Below, in pieces: positions 1-7,727 of a DNA stretch of 7,727 nt. A program made the translations under genes and the position numbers. The notes under the pieces are model-generated. The model searched no databases, was not told the DNA's origin, and saw only the letters and a list, made by a program, of their open reading frames with translations. The stretch's first letter is position 1. The number at the start of each line of letters is the position of its first letter. The stretch comes from Tepidiphilus sp. (lineage in GTDB: Bacteria > Pseudomonadota > Gammaproteobacteria > Burkholderiales > Rhodocyclaceae). The stretch covers positions 1 through 7,727 of the forward strand of contig JAQUGB010000080.1 in the NCBI GenBank assembly GCA_028684345.1, written 5' to 3'.

Positions 1-437
1 TGCGCAAGGCCCGGGGCGAAGCGCCGCTCGACAGCGCCGCCTTGCTGCGCGCCGCGCGCGAAGCGGCGCAGCTGCTGGGGTTGCCGGCCGACTTCCTCAA
101 GCGCGGCGTCAATGAAGGCTTCTCCGGTGGCGAGAAAAAACGCAACGAAATCCTGCAGATGCTACTGCTCGAGCCGCGCTTCGTCATCCTCGACGAACCC
201 GATTCGGGGCTGGACGTGGACGCGCTCAAGCTCGTGGCCGCCGGCGTCAATCGCCTGCCCCGCCCCGATCGCGCCTTCCTCATCATCACCCACTATCCCC
301 GCATCCTCGAATACGTCCGCCCCGACCGGGTGCACGTGCTGCACGGCGGACGCATCGCACGCTCGGGCGAAGCCGAGCTCGCCCACCAGATCGAAGCGGG
401 CGGCTACGCCGCCGTGCTCGAGGGGTCGGTCGCATGA
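1..437 (+). CDS. sufC: SufC, Fe-S assembly ATPase (5'-partial)
   Basis: This is the C-terminal part of the SUF-system ABC-type ATPase, a cytosolic protein that binds SufB and SufD and powers conformational change during Fe-S cluster assembly. The reading frame starts at base 3 and runs 144 codons to TGA at 435-437. Visible ATPase motifs are the ABC signature FSGGEKKR (from base 120), Walker B with D-loop VILDEPDSGLD (from base 183) and the H-loop histidine in IITHYPRIL (CAC at 291). Against the E. coli SufC sequence as I remember it, about 105 N-terminal residues are missing, including Walker A. This is truncation by the window edge and not decay. An internal TTG at 42 could be mistaken for a start but lies mid-protein. 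The stop overlaps the sufD start as ATGA. The SufC-specific context (GEKKRNEILQM, and sufD next door) makes another ABC ATPase unlikely. Confidence 0.97.
   Translation, partial: RKARGEAPLDSAALLRAAREAAQLLGLPADFLKRGVNEGFSGGEKKRNEILQMLLLEPRFVILDEPDSGLDVDALKLVAAGVNRLPRPDRAFLIITHYPRILEYVRPDRVHVLHGGRIARSGEAELAHQIEAGGYAAVLEGSVA
420..425 (+). promoter_or_regulatory. Ribosome binding site of sufD
   Basis: The purine run GAGGGG lies inside the last codons of sufC, eight bases before the ATG at 434. It supports this ATG as the sufD start and allows reinitiation at the ATGA overlap. Confidence 0.6.
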
Positions 438-1642
438 ATACCGCACTCGCCGTCTGCCACCCCTGCGGCTGGGCGGAAGACGCGGCAACGCGCGCCTGGC
501 ACGAGCAGCTCGCCGAGCGGCTCGCCGCGCTCACCCCCCCCACGCGCAAGGACGAATTCTGGCGCTACTCACGGCTTTCCGCCTGTTTCACCCCCGAGCG
601 CGCCGGCCGCGGCCTCGACTTCCCCTTCCCCTCGCCCGAGCCGCTTGCCGGCGAATGGATCCGCCTCGACCAGGGCCGGCCCGTGGCCGCGCACACCCGC
701 GCCTGGCGTCTGCGCTCCTGGTCCGAACTGGACGAGGCCACCCGCGCACGCTGGCGCGAGCGGCTGGAGCCGGGCGAGGATTACTTCTCGGTGCGCAACC
801 TGGTCGAAGCCGATGCGGTGCTGCTCCTCGAACTCGAAGAAACGGCCGACGCCCCCCTGCAGATCCACTACCGCCACGGCGCCGGATGGGTCCAGCCCCT
901 CCTGCTCGTCGAAGTCGCTGCAGGCGCGCGCGGCGCGATCGTGGAGACGTTCGCCTCCTTCGGCCCTTCCACGCAAAACGGCGCCGTGACGCTCTGGCTC
1001 GGCGAGGACGCCGAACTCACCCACGGCGTCTTCACGGCCGACGAGGGCGAAGCCCTGCTGCACCGCGTCCGCGCCGAACTCGGCGCGCGTGCCCGCCTCG
1101 ACGTGCAGGCCTTCGCCTCCGCCCGCAGCTATCAGCGCCTCGAATGGGACGTCACGCTGGGCGAATCCTCTGCCCTGCGGCTGTCCGGCATCACCTACGG
1201 GGCGCCTCCAGGCTCCACCGACGTTGCCCTGCGCATCCGCCACGCCGCCCCCGGCGCCGCCACCGACGTGCGCTGGCGCGGTCTGGTGCCGGCAGAAGCG
1301 CACTCCGCCGTGATCGGCCGCATCCTCATCGAACCCGCCGGCCAGCGCACCGATGCCGCCATGCGGCTCGATCACCTGCTCCTGGCCGACGGCGCCGCCG
1401 CCGACGTCAAACCCGAGCTCGAGATCTACGCCGACGACGTCGCCTGCGGCCACGGCGCCACGCTTGGCCGGCTCGACGACGAAGCGCTCTTCTACCTGCG
1501 CAGCCGGGGAATTCCCGAAGTCGAAGCGCGGCAACTGCTCATCGACGCTTTCCTCGCTCCGGTCCTGCAGCGTTTCACCCTTGCAGAGGTCCTCCGCCAT
1601 GTCCAATCCCGTCTCCCCCTCCCTGACGACGCCGCTGCCTGA
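434..1642 (+). CDS. sufD: SufD, Fe-S cluster assembly scaffold subunit
   Basis: The 402-residue protein is a SufB/SufD-family subunit of the SufBC2D scaffold, on which Fe-S clusters are built in the cytosol. The N-terminal part is helical and variable and contains KDEFWRYSRL near residue 40, a typical SufD feature. The middle is the beta-rich SufBD core, followed by the diagnostic C-terminal stretch with DVKPELEIYADDVACGHGAT and then LGRLDDEALFYLRSRGI. In that stretch Cys338 and His340 line up with the E. coli SufD Cys/His pair (358/360), where the histidine is known to matter for cluster assembly. Length is close to the roughly 420 residues of E. coli SufD. The ATG overlaps the sufC stop by four bases and has a GAGGGG ribosome site. 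The 3' end overlaps sufS by 44 bases. SufB is the only close alternative, but the divergent N-terminus, size and position after sufC favour SufD. Confidence 0.95.
   Translation: MNTALAVCHPCGWAEDAATRAWHEQLAERLAALTPPTRKDEFWRYSRLSACFTPERAGRGLDFPFPSPEPLAGEWIRLDQGRPVAAHTRAWRLRSWSELDEATRARWRERLEPGEDYFSVRNLVEADAVLLLELEETADAPLQIHYRHGAGWVQPLLLVEVAAGARGAIVETFASFGPSTQNGAVTLWLGEDAELTHGVFTADEGEALLHRVRAELGARARLDVQAFASARSYQRLEWDVTLGESSALRLSGITYGAPPGSTDVALRIRHAAPGAATDVRWRGLVPAEAHSAVIGRILIEPAGQRTDAAMRLDHLLLADGAAADVKPELEIYADDVACGHGATLGRLDDEALFYLRSRGIPEVEARQLLIDAFLAPVLQRFTLAEVLRHVQSRLPLPDDAAA
1585..1589 (+). promoter_or_regulatory. Ribosome binding site of sufS, inside sufD
   Basis: AGAGG lies nine bases before the ATG at 1599, within the sufD coding sequence. 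It is the main evidence for starting sufS at 1599. The frame is open further upstream, but that extension is only shadow coding of sufD, and no other ATG occurs before the conserved DFPIL segment. Confidence 0.55.
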
Positions 1643-2879
1643 GGCGGCCACCGTCGAGCGCTGGCGCGAAGACTTTCCCATCCTGCACCGACGGGTCTAC
1701 GGCAAGCCCCTCATCTACCTCGACAACGCCGCCACCGCCCAGAAGCCACGGCAGGTAATCGAGGCGCTCACCGATTTCTACGAGAACCGCAACGCCAACG
1801 TGCACCGCGGCGCGCACGCCTTGAGCACGGAAGCCACCGACTGTTTCGAGATCGCCCGCACCACCGTCGCCCGCTGGATCCACGCCGCGAGCGAAAAAGA
1901 AGTCCTCTGGACGCGCGGCACCACGGAAGCGATCAACCTCGTGGCCCAAGCCTGGGGCAATGCCTTCGTCAAGGCGGGAGATCTCCTCGTCGCCACCCAG
2001 ATGGAGCACCACGCCAACCTCGTCCCCTGGCAGATGCTCGCCCGGCGCACCGGCGCCGAACTCGCCCTCGTGCCGGTACGGGACGACGGAACGCTCGACC
2101 GGGAACGCTACCGCCAGTTGCTCGAGCGGCGACCCCGACTGGTGGCGCTCGCCCACGTCTCGAATACCCTGGGCACCATCAATCCCGTGGCCGAGCTCAT
2201 CGCCGAAGCCAAGGCCGTGGGGGCGACCGTGCTCATCGACGGCGCTCAGGCGGTGGGGCATTTTCCCGTGGACGTGCAAGCGCTGGGTTGCGATTTCTAC
2301 GCCTTCTCCGGCCACAAAATGCTCGGTCCCACCGGCATCGGGGTGCTCTGGGGGCGTCAGGAAGTGCTCGAAGCCATGCCCCCATGGCAAGGCGGCGGCG
2401 AGATGATCGCCTGGGTCGACGAGCACGGCTTCGAACCCAACGAACTTCCCTACAAGTTCGAGGCCGGCACCCCGCCCATCGCCGAAGCCATCGCCTTGGG
2501 TGCCGCGATCGACTACCTACGCCAATTCGATCGGGCACAACTGGCCGCCTGGGAAGCCCACCTCTACCGCAGGCTGAGGGACGGCCTGGTGGCGATCGAC
2601 GGGCTGAGGCTCCTCGCCGACCTTCCGCCGGAAGAGAAGGCCCCCATCGCCTCCTTCCACGTCGCCGGCACCCACCCGGCCGACCTCGGGACCCTGCTCG
2701 ACACGCAAGGCATCGCGGTGCGCGTCGGGCACCACTGCACCATGCCCCTGATCGCCCGCTACGGACTGCCCGGCACCGTGCGCGCCTCGATCGCCTTCTA
2801 CAACAACGAAGCAGACATCGACCAAACCCTGTCGGCGCTCTCCCGCGCCCTCGAACGTCTGGGAGCCCCTGCCCCATGA
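1599..2879 (+). CDS. sufS: SufS, group II cysteine desulfurase
   Basis: This PLP-dependent enzyme (426 residues) converts L-cysteine to L-alanine and holds the released sulfur as a persulfide for SUF cluster assembly. The aminotransferase class V fold is continuous: YLDNAATAQKP near residue 38, NVHRGAHALS near 66, the PLP-ring region MEHHANLVPW near 134, DGAQAVGH near 214, and the Schiff-base lysine Lys240 in FSGHKMLGPTG. The active-site cysteine Cys380 sits in RVGHHCTMPL, the short-loop arrangement of group II (SufS/CsdA) enzymes and unlike IscS. E. coli SufS has these residues at 226 and 364, so spacing is conserved. About 16 extra residues precede the conserved DFPIL compared with E. coli SufS. 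The gene starts inside sufD and its stop overlaps sufT as ATGA. With sufE at the end of the operon, a SufE-dependent desulfurase is the expected role. CsdA is a paralogue alternative, but the operon position argues for SufS. Confidence 0.96.
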   Translation: MSNPVSPSLTTPLPEAATVERWREDFPILHRRVYGKPLIYLDNAATAQKPRQVIEALTDFYENRNANVHRGAHALSTEATDCFEIARTTVARWIHAASEKEVLWTRGTTEAINLVAQAWGNAFVKAGDLLVATQMEHHANLVPWQMLARRTGAELALVPVRDDGTLDRERYRQLLERRPRLVALAHVSNTLGTINPVAELIAEAKAVGATVLIDGAQAVGHFPVDVQALGCDFYAFSGHKMLGPTGIGVLWGRQEVLEAMPPWQGGGEMIAWVDEHGFEPNELPYKFEAGTPPIAEAIALGAAIDYLRQFDRAQLAAWEAHLYRRLRDGLVAIDGLRLLADLPPEEKAPIASFHVAGTHPADLGTLLDTQGIAVRVGHHCTMPLIARYGLPGTVRASIAFYNNEADIDQTLSALSRALERLGAPAP

Positions 2880-3406
2880 ACGCCCAAACGGTCACCGCCC
2901 GGCGCGACGTCTACGGTATCGTCGTCCCCTCGGGGGAACCCGTCACGATCCCCCAAGGCAGCGAAGTGCGCCTGACGCAGACGTTAGGCACCAGCCTCAC
3001 GGTGCTCCACGACGGACGCCTCGTGCGCGTGGCCGGCGAAGATGCCGACGCCTTCGGGCTCGACCCTTACGCCCCCTCGCCGATTCCCACCGAAGGCGAC
3101 CTGCGTGAGCGAATCCTCGAGGTGCTGCGCCAGATCTACGATCCTGAAATCCCGGTCAACATCGTCGACCTGGGCCTCATCTACCGTCTCGACATCGAAG
3201 AGAACGAAGACGGCGCCCGGGTCGAGATCGACATGACCCTCACCGCCCCCGGCTGCTCGCTCGGCCCCGTACTCAGCGAGGAAGTCAAACAACGCGTAGA
3301 GCAAATTCCCGAGGTAAAAGAGGCAACGGTCAACGTCGTCTTCGACCCTCCCTGGACCTCCGATCGGCTCTCCGAAACCGCACGGCTCGAACTGGGGCTG
3401 CTATGA
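2876..3406 (+). CDS. sufT: SufT, DUF59/MIP18-family Fe-S maturation factor
   Basis: This 176-residue protein matches the long-form SufT type found in suf operons. Residues 1-70 are a family-specific N-terminal region with strands such as GIVVPSGEPVTIPQGSEV. Residues 74-160 are the DUF59 (MIP18-like) domain, with ILEVLRQIYDPEIPVNIVDL, then TAPGCSLG containing the conserved Cys127, and VNVVFDPPWTSDRLSE at its end. The C-terminal tail SETARLELGL is typical of the long form. DUF59 proteins act in Fe-S protein maturation or cluster carriage; SufT in other bacteria is known as an accessory factor, and its precise reaction is not settled. The start is an ATGA overlap with sufS, preceded by GGGAG at 2861-2865. 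It sits between desulfurase and SufE genes, so it is probably made together with the sulfur-mobilising pair. It is not PaaD, which also carries DUF59 but lacks this N-terminal region and context. Confidence 0.92.
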   Translation: MNAQTVTARRDVYGIVVPSGEPVTIPQGSEVRLTQTLGTSLTVLHDGRLVRVAGEDADAFGLDPYAPSPIPTEGDLRERILEVLRQIYDPEIPVNIVDLGLIYRLDIEENEDGARVEIDMTLTAPGCSLGPVLSEEVKQRVEQIPEVKEATVNVVFDPPWTSDRLSETARLELGLL

Positions 3407-3822
3407 CGACGCTCGCCGAGATCGAGGAGAATTTCGCCCTCTTCGACGACTGGGACGGCCGCTACGACTACCTCATCGAGCTGGGGCGCTCGCTGCCCCC
3501 TTTCCCGGAATCCGAGCGTACCGACGCCAACCTCGTGCGCGGCTGCCAAAGCCTCGTCTGGCTCGTCTGCCGCCTCGACAACGGCCGCTTGCGCCTGGCG
3601 ATCGACAGCGATGCGCTCATCGTGCGGGGCTTGGCCGCCATCGTGCTCGCCGCCTACGACGGCAAAACGCCCCAGGAAGCCTTGGAACTCGACACCCTCG
3701 CGCTTTTCGAGCGTCTGGGTTTGCTCGCCCACCTCTCCCCCACGCGCGGCAACGGACTGCGGGCAATGATCGAGCGGATCCGCGAATGCGCCCGCGCGGC
3801 GATCGCCGACGCAAACCGCTGA
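3403..3822 (+). CDS. sufE: SufE, sulfur acceptor for SufS
   Basis: This 139-residue cytosolic protein is about the size of E. coli SufE (138). It accepts the persulfide from SufS, stimulates the desulfurase and passes sulfur to the SUF scaffold. The family core runs from LAEIEENFALFDDWDGRYDY through IELGRSLPPFP to the acceptor motif RGCQSLVWLV, where Cys48 corresponds to the sulfur-receiving Cys51 of E. coli. Further along, IDSDALIVRGLAAIVLAAYDG and the C-terminal SPTRGNGLRAMIERIR are typical of the fold, which is shared with the C-terminal half of NifU/IscU-like proteins. It is the last suf gene seen: it starts in an ATGA overlap with sufT and is followed by a 92-base gap. No second acceptor such as SufU is present in the window. 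CsdE is the paralogue alternative, but this gene is embedded in the suf operon. Confidence 0.95.
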   Translation: MTTLAEIEENFALFDDWDGRYDYLIELGRSLPPFPESERTDANLVRGCQSLVWLVCRLDNGRLRLAIDSDALIVRGLAAIVLAAYDGKTPQEALELDTLALFERLGLLAHLSPTRGNGLRAMIERIRECARAAIADANR

Positions 3823-3914
3823 TCCCCCCTAGACTCCAGGAACTCGACCGATCGGCGCGCCGTCCCAAGACGCGTGTAAGATTGCGCCCGTTGCCACGAT
3901 CCTGAAAGTCGCCC
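3823..3914 (+). other. Intergenic gap before aroP with a compound palindrome
   Basis: This is the longest non-coding stretch in the window and separates the overlapped suf genes from aroP, so a promoter for aroP may lie here. Two overlapping perfect palindromes, CCGATCGG (3848-3855) and CGGCGCGCCG (3853-3862), could form an operator or a small hairpin, but short palindromes are common by chance in GC-rich DNA. A TAAGAT at 3877-3882 resembles a -10 box but lacks a -35 match 16-18 bases upstream. No T-run follows any stem, so I see no intrinsic terminator for suf. Confidence 0.3.
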
Positions 3915-5315
3915 ATGACCGCTTCCACCCTCCACGAGGCCCCGCTGCGCCGCGGCCTGAAAAACCGTCACATCCAGCTCATCGCCCTGGGCGGCGCCAT
4001 CGGCACCGGGCTCTTCCTCGGCTCGGCCGGCGTGCTCGCCACGGCCGGACCGTCGATGCTGCTCGGCTACGCCATCGGTGGCCTCATCGCCTTCCTCATC
4101 ATGCGCCAGCTCGGCGAGATGATCGTCGAAGAACCCGTGGCCGGCTCCTTCAGCCACTTCGCCCACACCTACTGGGGCCGCTTCGCCGGCTTTCTCTCCG
4201 GCTGGAACTACTGGGTGCTCTACGTGCTCGTCGGCATGGCCGAGCTGACGGCGATCGGCAAATACGTCCAGTTCTGGTGGCCGGAGATCCCCACCTGGAT
4301 CACCGTTCTGGCGTTCTTCCTCCTCATCAACCTGATCAACCTCGCCAACGTGCGCGCTTTTGGCGAAGCCGAATTCTGGTTCTCCATCATCAAGGTGGCC
4401 GCCATCGTCGGCATGATCGTGCTCGGCCTCTACCTGCTCATGAGCGGCCGGGGCGGCGAGCAGGCGAGCGTCACCAACCTCTGGCGCCACGGCGGATTCT
4501 TCCCCCACGGCTTCGGCAGCCTGGTGGTTACCCTGCCGATCATCATGTTCTCCTTTGGCGGCCTCGAACTCGTCGGCATCACCGCTGCCGAAGCCTCCGA
4601 CCCGCGCCGCGTCATCCCCAAGGCCATCAATCAGGTGGTCTACCGCATCCTCATCTTCTACATCGGCGCGATCGCCGTGCTGCTCTCCCTCTATCCCTGG
4701 GACCAGCTGGTGGCCTCGCTCAGCGCCGCCGGCGATCCCTACAGCGCCAGCCCCTTCGTGCGCATCTTCTCGCTCATCGGCAGCGACACGGCGGCGCACC
4801 TGCTCAACCTCGTCGTGCTCACGGCAGCCCTGTCGTTCTACAACAGCGGCGTCTATTGCAACAGCCGCATGCTCTACGGCCTGGCCGAACAAGGCGACGC
4901 CCCCCGCGCCCTCATGAGAATCAACCGCCGCGGCGTACCGGTCCTGGCGGTGGGCGTCTCCGCGCTCATCACCTTCTTCTGCGTGGCGGTCAATTACCTC
5001 CTGCCGCAAAGCGCCCTGGAACTGCTGATGTCGCTCGTCGTGGCCGCCCTGGTGATCAACTGGACCATGATCAGCCTCACCCACCTCAAATTCCGCCGGG
5101 CACTGCGGCAGCGCCACGTCACCCCTGCTTTCAAAGCCTTCTGGAGCCCGCTCGCCAACTACCTCTGCCTCGCCTTCGTCGCCTTCCTGCTCTTTCTGAT
5201 GCTCGACAACCCCGGCACGCGCGCTTCCGTCATCGCTCTGCCCATCTGGGTGGCGCTCATGTGGCTCTGCTACCGGCTGCAGCTTCGGCTGCAAGGGCGC
5301 GCAATTCCCTCCTGA
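3915..5315 (+). CDS. aroP: Aromatic amino-acid permease, AroP/PheP type
   Basis: This 466-residue inner-membrane protein belongs to the amino acid transporter family of the APC superfamily and probably imports aromatic amino acids in symport with protons. After a short cytoplasmic N-terminus comes RGLKNRHIQLIALGGAIGTG (residues 13-32), with the unwound TM1 substrate-binding GxxIGTG motif. About twelve hydrophobic segments follow. Stretches nearly identical to E. coli AroP as I remember it include MRQLGEMIVEEPVAGSFSHF, SGWNYWVLYVLVGMAELTA, MFSFGGLELVGITAAEASDP and VYCNSRMLYGLA. A loop around SLSAAGDPYSAS is a few residues longer than in AroP. The ATG at 3915 is fixed because an in-frame TGA lies at 3903-3905; the ribosome site is weak (GAAAG). 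The msrAB gene follows 20 bases downstream and may share the transcript. Substrate range (Phe, Tyr, Trp, or a relative such as proline or histidine) cannot be settled from sequence, so the gene symbol is provisional. Confidence 0.87.
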   Translation: MTASTLHEAPLRRGLKNRHIQLIALGGAIGTGLFLGSAGVLATAGPSMLLGYAIGGLIAFLIMRQLGEMIVEEPVAGSFSHFAHTYWGRFAGFLSGWNYWVLYVLVGMAELTAIGKYVQFWWPEIPTWITVLAFFLLINLINLANVRAFGEAEFWFSIIKVAAIVGMIVLGLYLLMSGRGGEQASVTNLWRHGGFFPHGFGSLVVTLPIIMFSFGGLELVGITAAEASDPRRVIPKAINQVVYRILIFYIGAIAVLLSLYPWDQLVASLSAAGDPYSASPFVRIFSLIGSDTAAHLLNLVVLTAALSFYNSGVYCNSRMLYGLAEQGDAPRALMRINRRGVPVLAVGVSALITFFCVAVNYLLPQSALELLMSLVVAALVINWTMISLTHLKFRRALRQRHVTPAFKAFWSPLANYLCLAFVAFLLFLMLDNPGTRASVIALPIWVALMWLCYRLQLRLQGRAIPS

Positions 5316-5326
5316 GAGCGAACCAT

Positions 5327-5330
5327 GGAG
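5327..5330 (+). promoter_or_regulatory. Ribosome binding site of msrAB
   Basis: GGAG lies five bases before the ATG at 5336. The nearby ATG at 5325 is out of frame with msrAB and overlaps this site, so 5336 is the only sensible start. Confidence 0.5.
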
Positions 5331-5335
5331 CCATC

Positions 5336-6265
5336 ATGAACGATAGAAAAGAAACTCTCGTCCTCGGCATGGGATGTTTCTGGGGCGCGCAAAAGCGCAT
5401 GGCCGCGCTGCCCGGAGTGCTCGAAACCGAAGTGGGCTACGCAGGAGGCAGCTTTCCCGACCCCACCTACGACGCGGTGCTCGACTTCGAGCGTCTTCTC
5501 CGCCTGGGATCGGTCAACGGGCGTAATCACGCCGAAGTCGTCAAGGTCGTCTATGACCCCGAACTGCTGCTCCCGGAAGCCGTGCTCGCCTGGTTTTGGG
5601 AAAACCACGATCCCACCCAGCTCGATCGGCAAGGAAACGACCTCGGCAGCAACTACCGCAGCGCCATCTACACCACCACGCCGGAACAAAGAGAAGCGGC
5701 GCTCGCCACGCGCGACGCCTATCAACGGGCGCTCGCGGGCGCTGGTTACGGAGAAATCGTCACCGAAATCGCCCCGCTTTCCTCCTACACCCCGGCAGAG
5801 GAATACCATCAGCACTACCTGCTGAAGAACCCGAACGGATACTGCGGCCTAGGGGGTACGGGCGTGCGCATGCCGCATTCCTTTTGGCGCACGCTCGCCG
5901 AGCGCCATTTGCCGCCGCTCGCGCGCTGGATCGCCTGCGAACAAGGCACGGAACGCCCCTTCACCGGTCCCTACCTCGATGAGCGGCGCCCCGGCGTCTA
6001 TGTCGATCGCCTGAGCAATGCGCCGCTTTTCCGCTCGGAGGCGAAGTTCGAAAGCCCCTGCGGCTGGCCGAGCTTCTATGAAGCGATCCCCGGCGCGTTG
6101 ACGCTACACGAAGACCGCTCGCACGGCATGATCCGTACCGAAGTGCGCAGCGCCAGCACGGGCATTCACCTGGGACACGTCTTCGACGACGGCCCGCCGC
6201 CCACGGGCCTGCGTTACTGTATCAACGGTGAAGTCTTGCGCTTCATCCCCGACACGCATCCTTGA
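5336..6265 (+). CDS. msrAB: MsrAB, fused methionine sulfoxide reductase A and B
   Basis: This 309-residue bifunctional repair enzyme reduces both diastereomers of methionine sulfoxide in oxidised proteins or free methionine, probably using thioredoxin. The MsrA domain (about residues 7-180) has the catalytic motif GCFWG with Cys14, and Tyr45, Glu67, Asp102 and Tyr107 at the positions of the known E. coli catalytic residues. Cys170 in GYCGLGG is the resolving cysteine; the second recycling cysteine of E. coli MsrA is replaced (GVRMP). About ten extra residues precede NHAE. The MsrB domain (about 190-305) has GTERPFTGPYLD, KFESPCGWPSF with likely resolving Cys242, HLGHVFDDGP and catalytic Cys295 in RYCIN. 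The usual CxxC zinc pair after GVY is absent (GVYVDRLSNAPLF), as in the Neisseria PilB MsrB domain. There is no signal peptide or thioredoxin domain, so the enzyme is cytosolic. It follows aroP by 20 bases and precedes hsdM by 34. Confidence 0.95.
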   Translation: MNDRKETLVLGMGCFWGAQKRMAALPGVLETEVGYAGGSFPDPTYDAVLDFERLLRLGSVNGRNHAEVVKVVYDPELLLPEAVLAWFWENHDPTQLDRQGNDLGSNYRSAIYTTTPEQREAALATRDAYQRALAGAGYGEIVTEIAPLSSYTPAEEYHQHYLLKNPNGYCGLGGTGVRMPHSFWRTLAERHLPPLARWIACEQGTERPFTGPYLDERRPGVYVDRLSNAPLFRSEAKFESPCGWPSFYEAIPGALTLHEDRSHGMIRTEVRSASTGIHLGHVFDDGPPPTGLRYCINGEVLRFIPDTHP

Positions 6266-6299
6266 TCGCCGCCTCGCGGCAAAACGTCCAGAGCACGCC

Positions 6300-7727
<1,428 letters not shown>

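Noticed and set aside
112..1626. A 504-codon + strand frame crossing sufC and sufD
   Set aside because: It is extremely Arg/Ala/Pro-rich and is the shifted frame of sufC and sufD. It has no domain and conflicts with both real genes.
569..1681. A 370-codon minus-strand open frame opposite sufD
   Set aside because: It is low-complexity Gly/Ala/Glu/Val-rich translation opposite a clear SufD, so a codon-bias shadow.
2288..2875. Upstream extension of the sufT frame through sufS
   Set aside because: The translation before 2876 is Arg/Pro/His-rich shadow of sufS. Recognisable SufT begins at the ATG at 2876.
3877..3882. TAAGAT as a sigma-70 -10 box for aroP
   Set aside because: No TTGACA-like hexamer lies 16-18 bases upstream (only CGGCGC-type sequence) and there is no proper extended -10, so a promoter cannot be called.
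3654..5294. A 546-codon open frame on the minus strand opposite aroP and the end of sufE
   Set aside because: It is rich in Asp, Glu, His and Gly with no recognisable domain, which is the usual antisense shadow of a GC-rich gene encoding hydrophobic residues. The + strand gene matches AroP throughout.
6268..6280. Hairpin GCCGC-CTC-GCGGC between msrAB and hsdM as a terminator
   Set aside because: The stem is only five pairs and is followed by AAAA, not a T-run, so it does not qualify as an intrinsic terminator on the + strand. On the minus strand the T-run would come before the stem.

Overview
The window is a gene-dense, GC-rich stretch of bacterial chromosome. All seven genes lie on the + strand, and almost no sequence is left uncoded. 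The codon style (strong C/G preference at third positions), the AroP-type permease and a fused MsrAB lacking zinc ligands in its MsrB half point to a GC-rich proteobacterium, most likely beta or gamma. This is inferred from protein resemblance remembered from known families; no search was run.

Bases 1-3822 hold the distal part of a SUF iron-sulfur cluster assembly operon, in the order sufC (5'-truncated by the window) - sufD - sufS - sufT - sufE. Every junction overlaps: ATGA overlaps of 4 bases at sufC/sufD, sufS/sufT and sufT/sufE, and a 44-base overlap at sufD/sufS. This implies one transcript with translational coupling. SufS takes sulfur from cysteine, and SufE accepts the persulfide and passes it on. 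SufC and SufD, with SufB (presumably just upstream and out of view), form the scaffold. SufT is an accessory DUF59/MIP18-family maturation factor.

A 92-base gap (3823-3914) separates the suf operon from an aromatic amino-acid permease gene of the AroP/PheP type (3915-5315). Twenty bases later comes a fused methionine sulfoxide reductase, msrAB (5336-6265), with complete MsrA and MsrB catalytic cysteines. Thirty-four bases after that begins hsdM (6300 to the window end), the methyltransferase subunit of a type I restriction-modification system. It is open to the last base and appears to lack only a short C-terminal piece. Its partners (hsdS, hsdR and any defence cargo) would lie to the right, outside the window.

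I see no tRNA, rRNA, CRISPR array, insertion sequence, long repeat or convincing intrinsic terminator. Every gene belongs to a recognised family, and I did not find an undescribed system. The points worth checking are the fully overlapped suf gene order with sufT inside it, the MsrAB variant, and the restriction-modification locus starting at the right edge.
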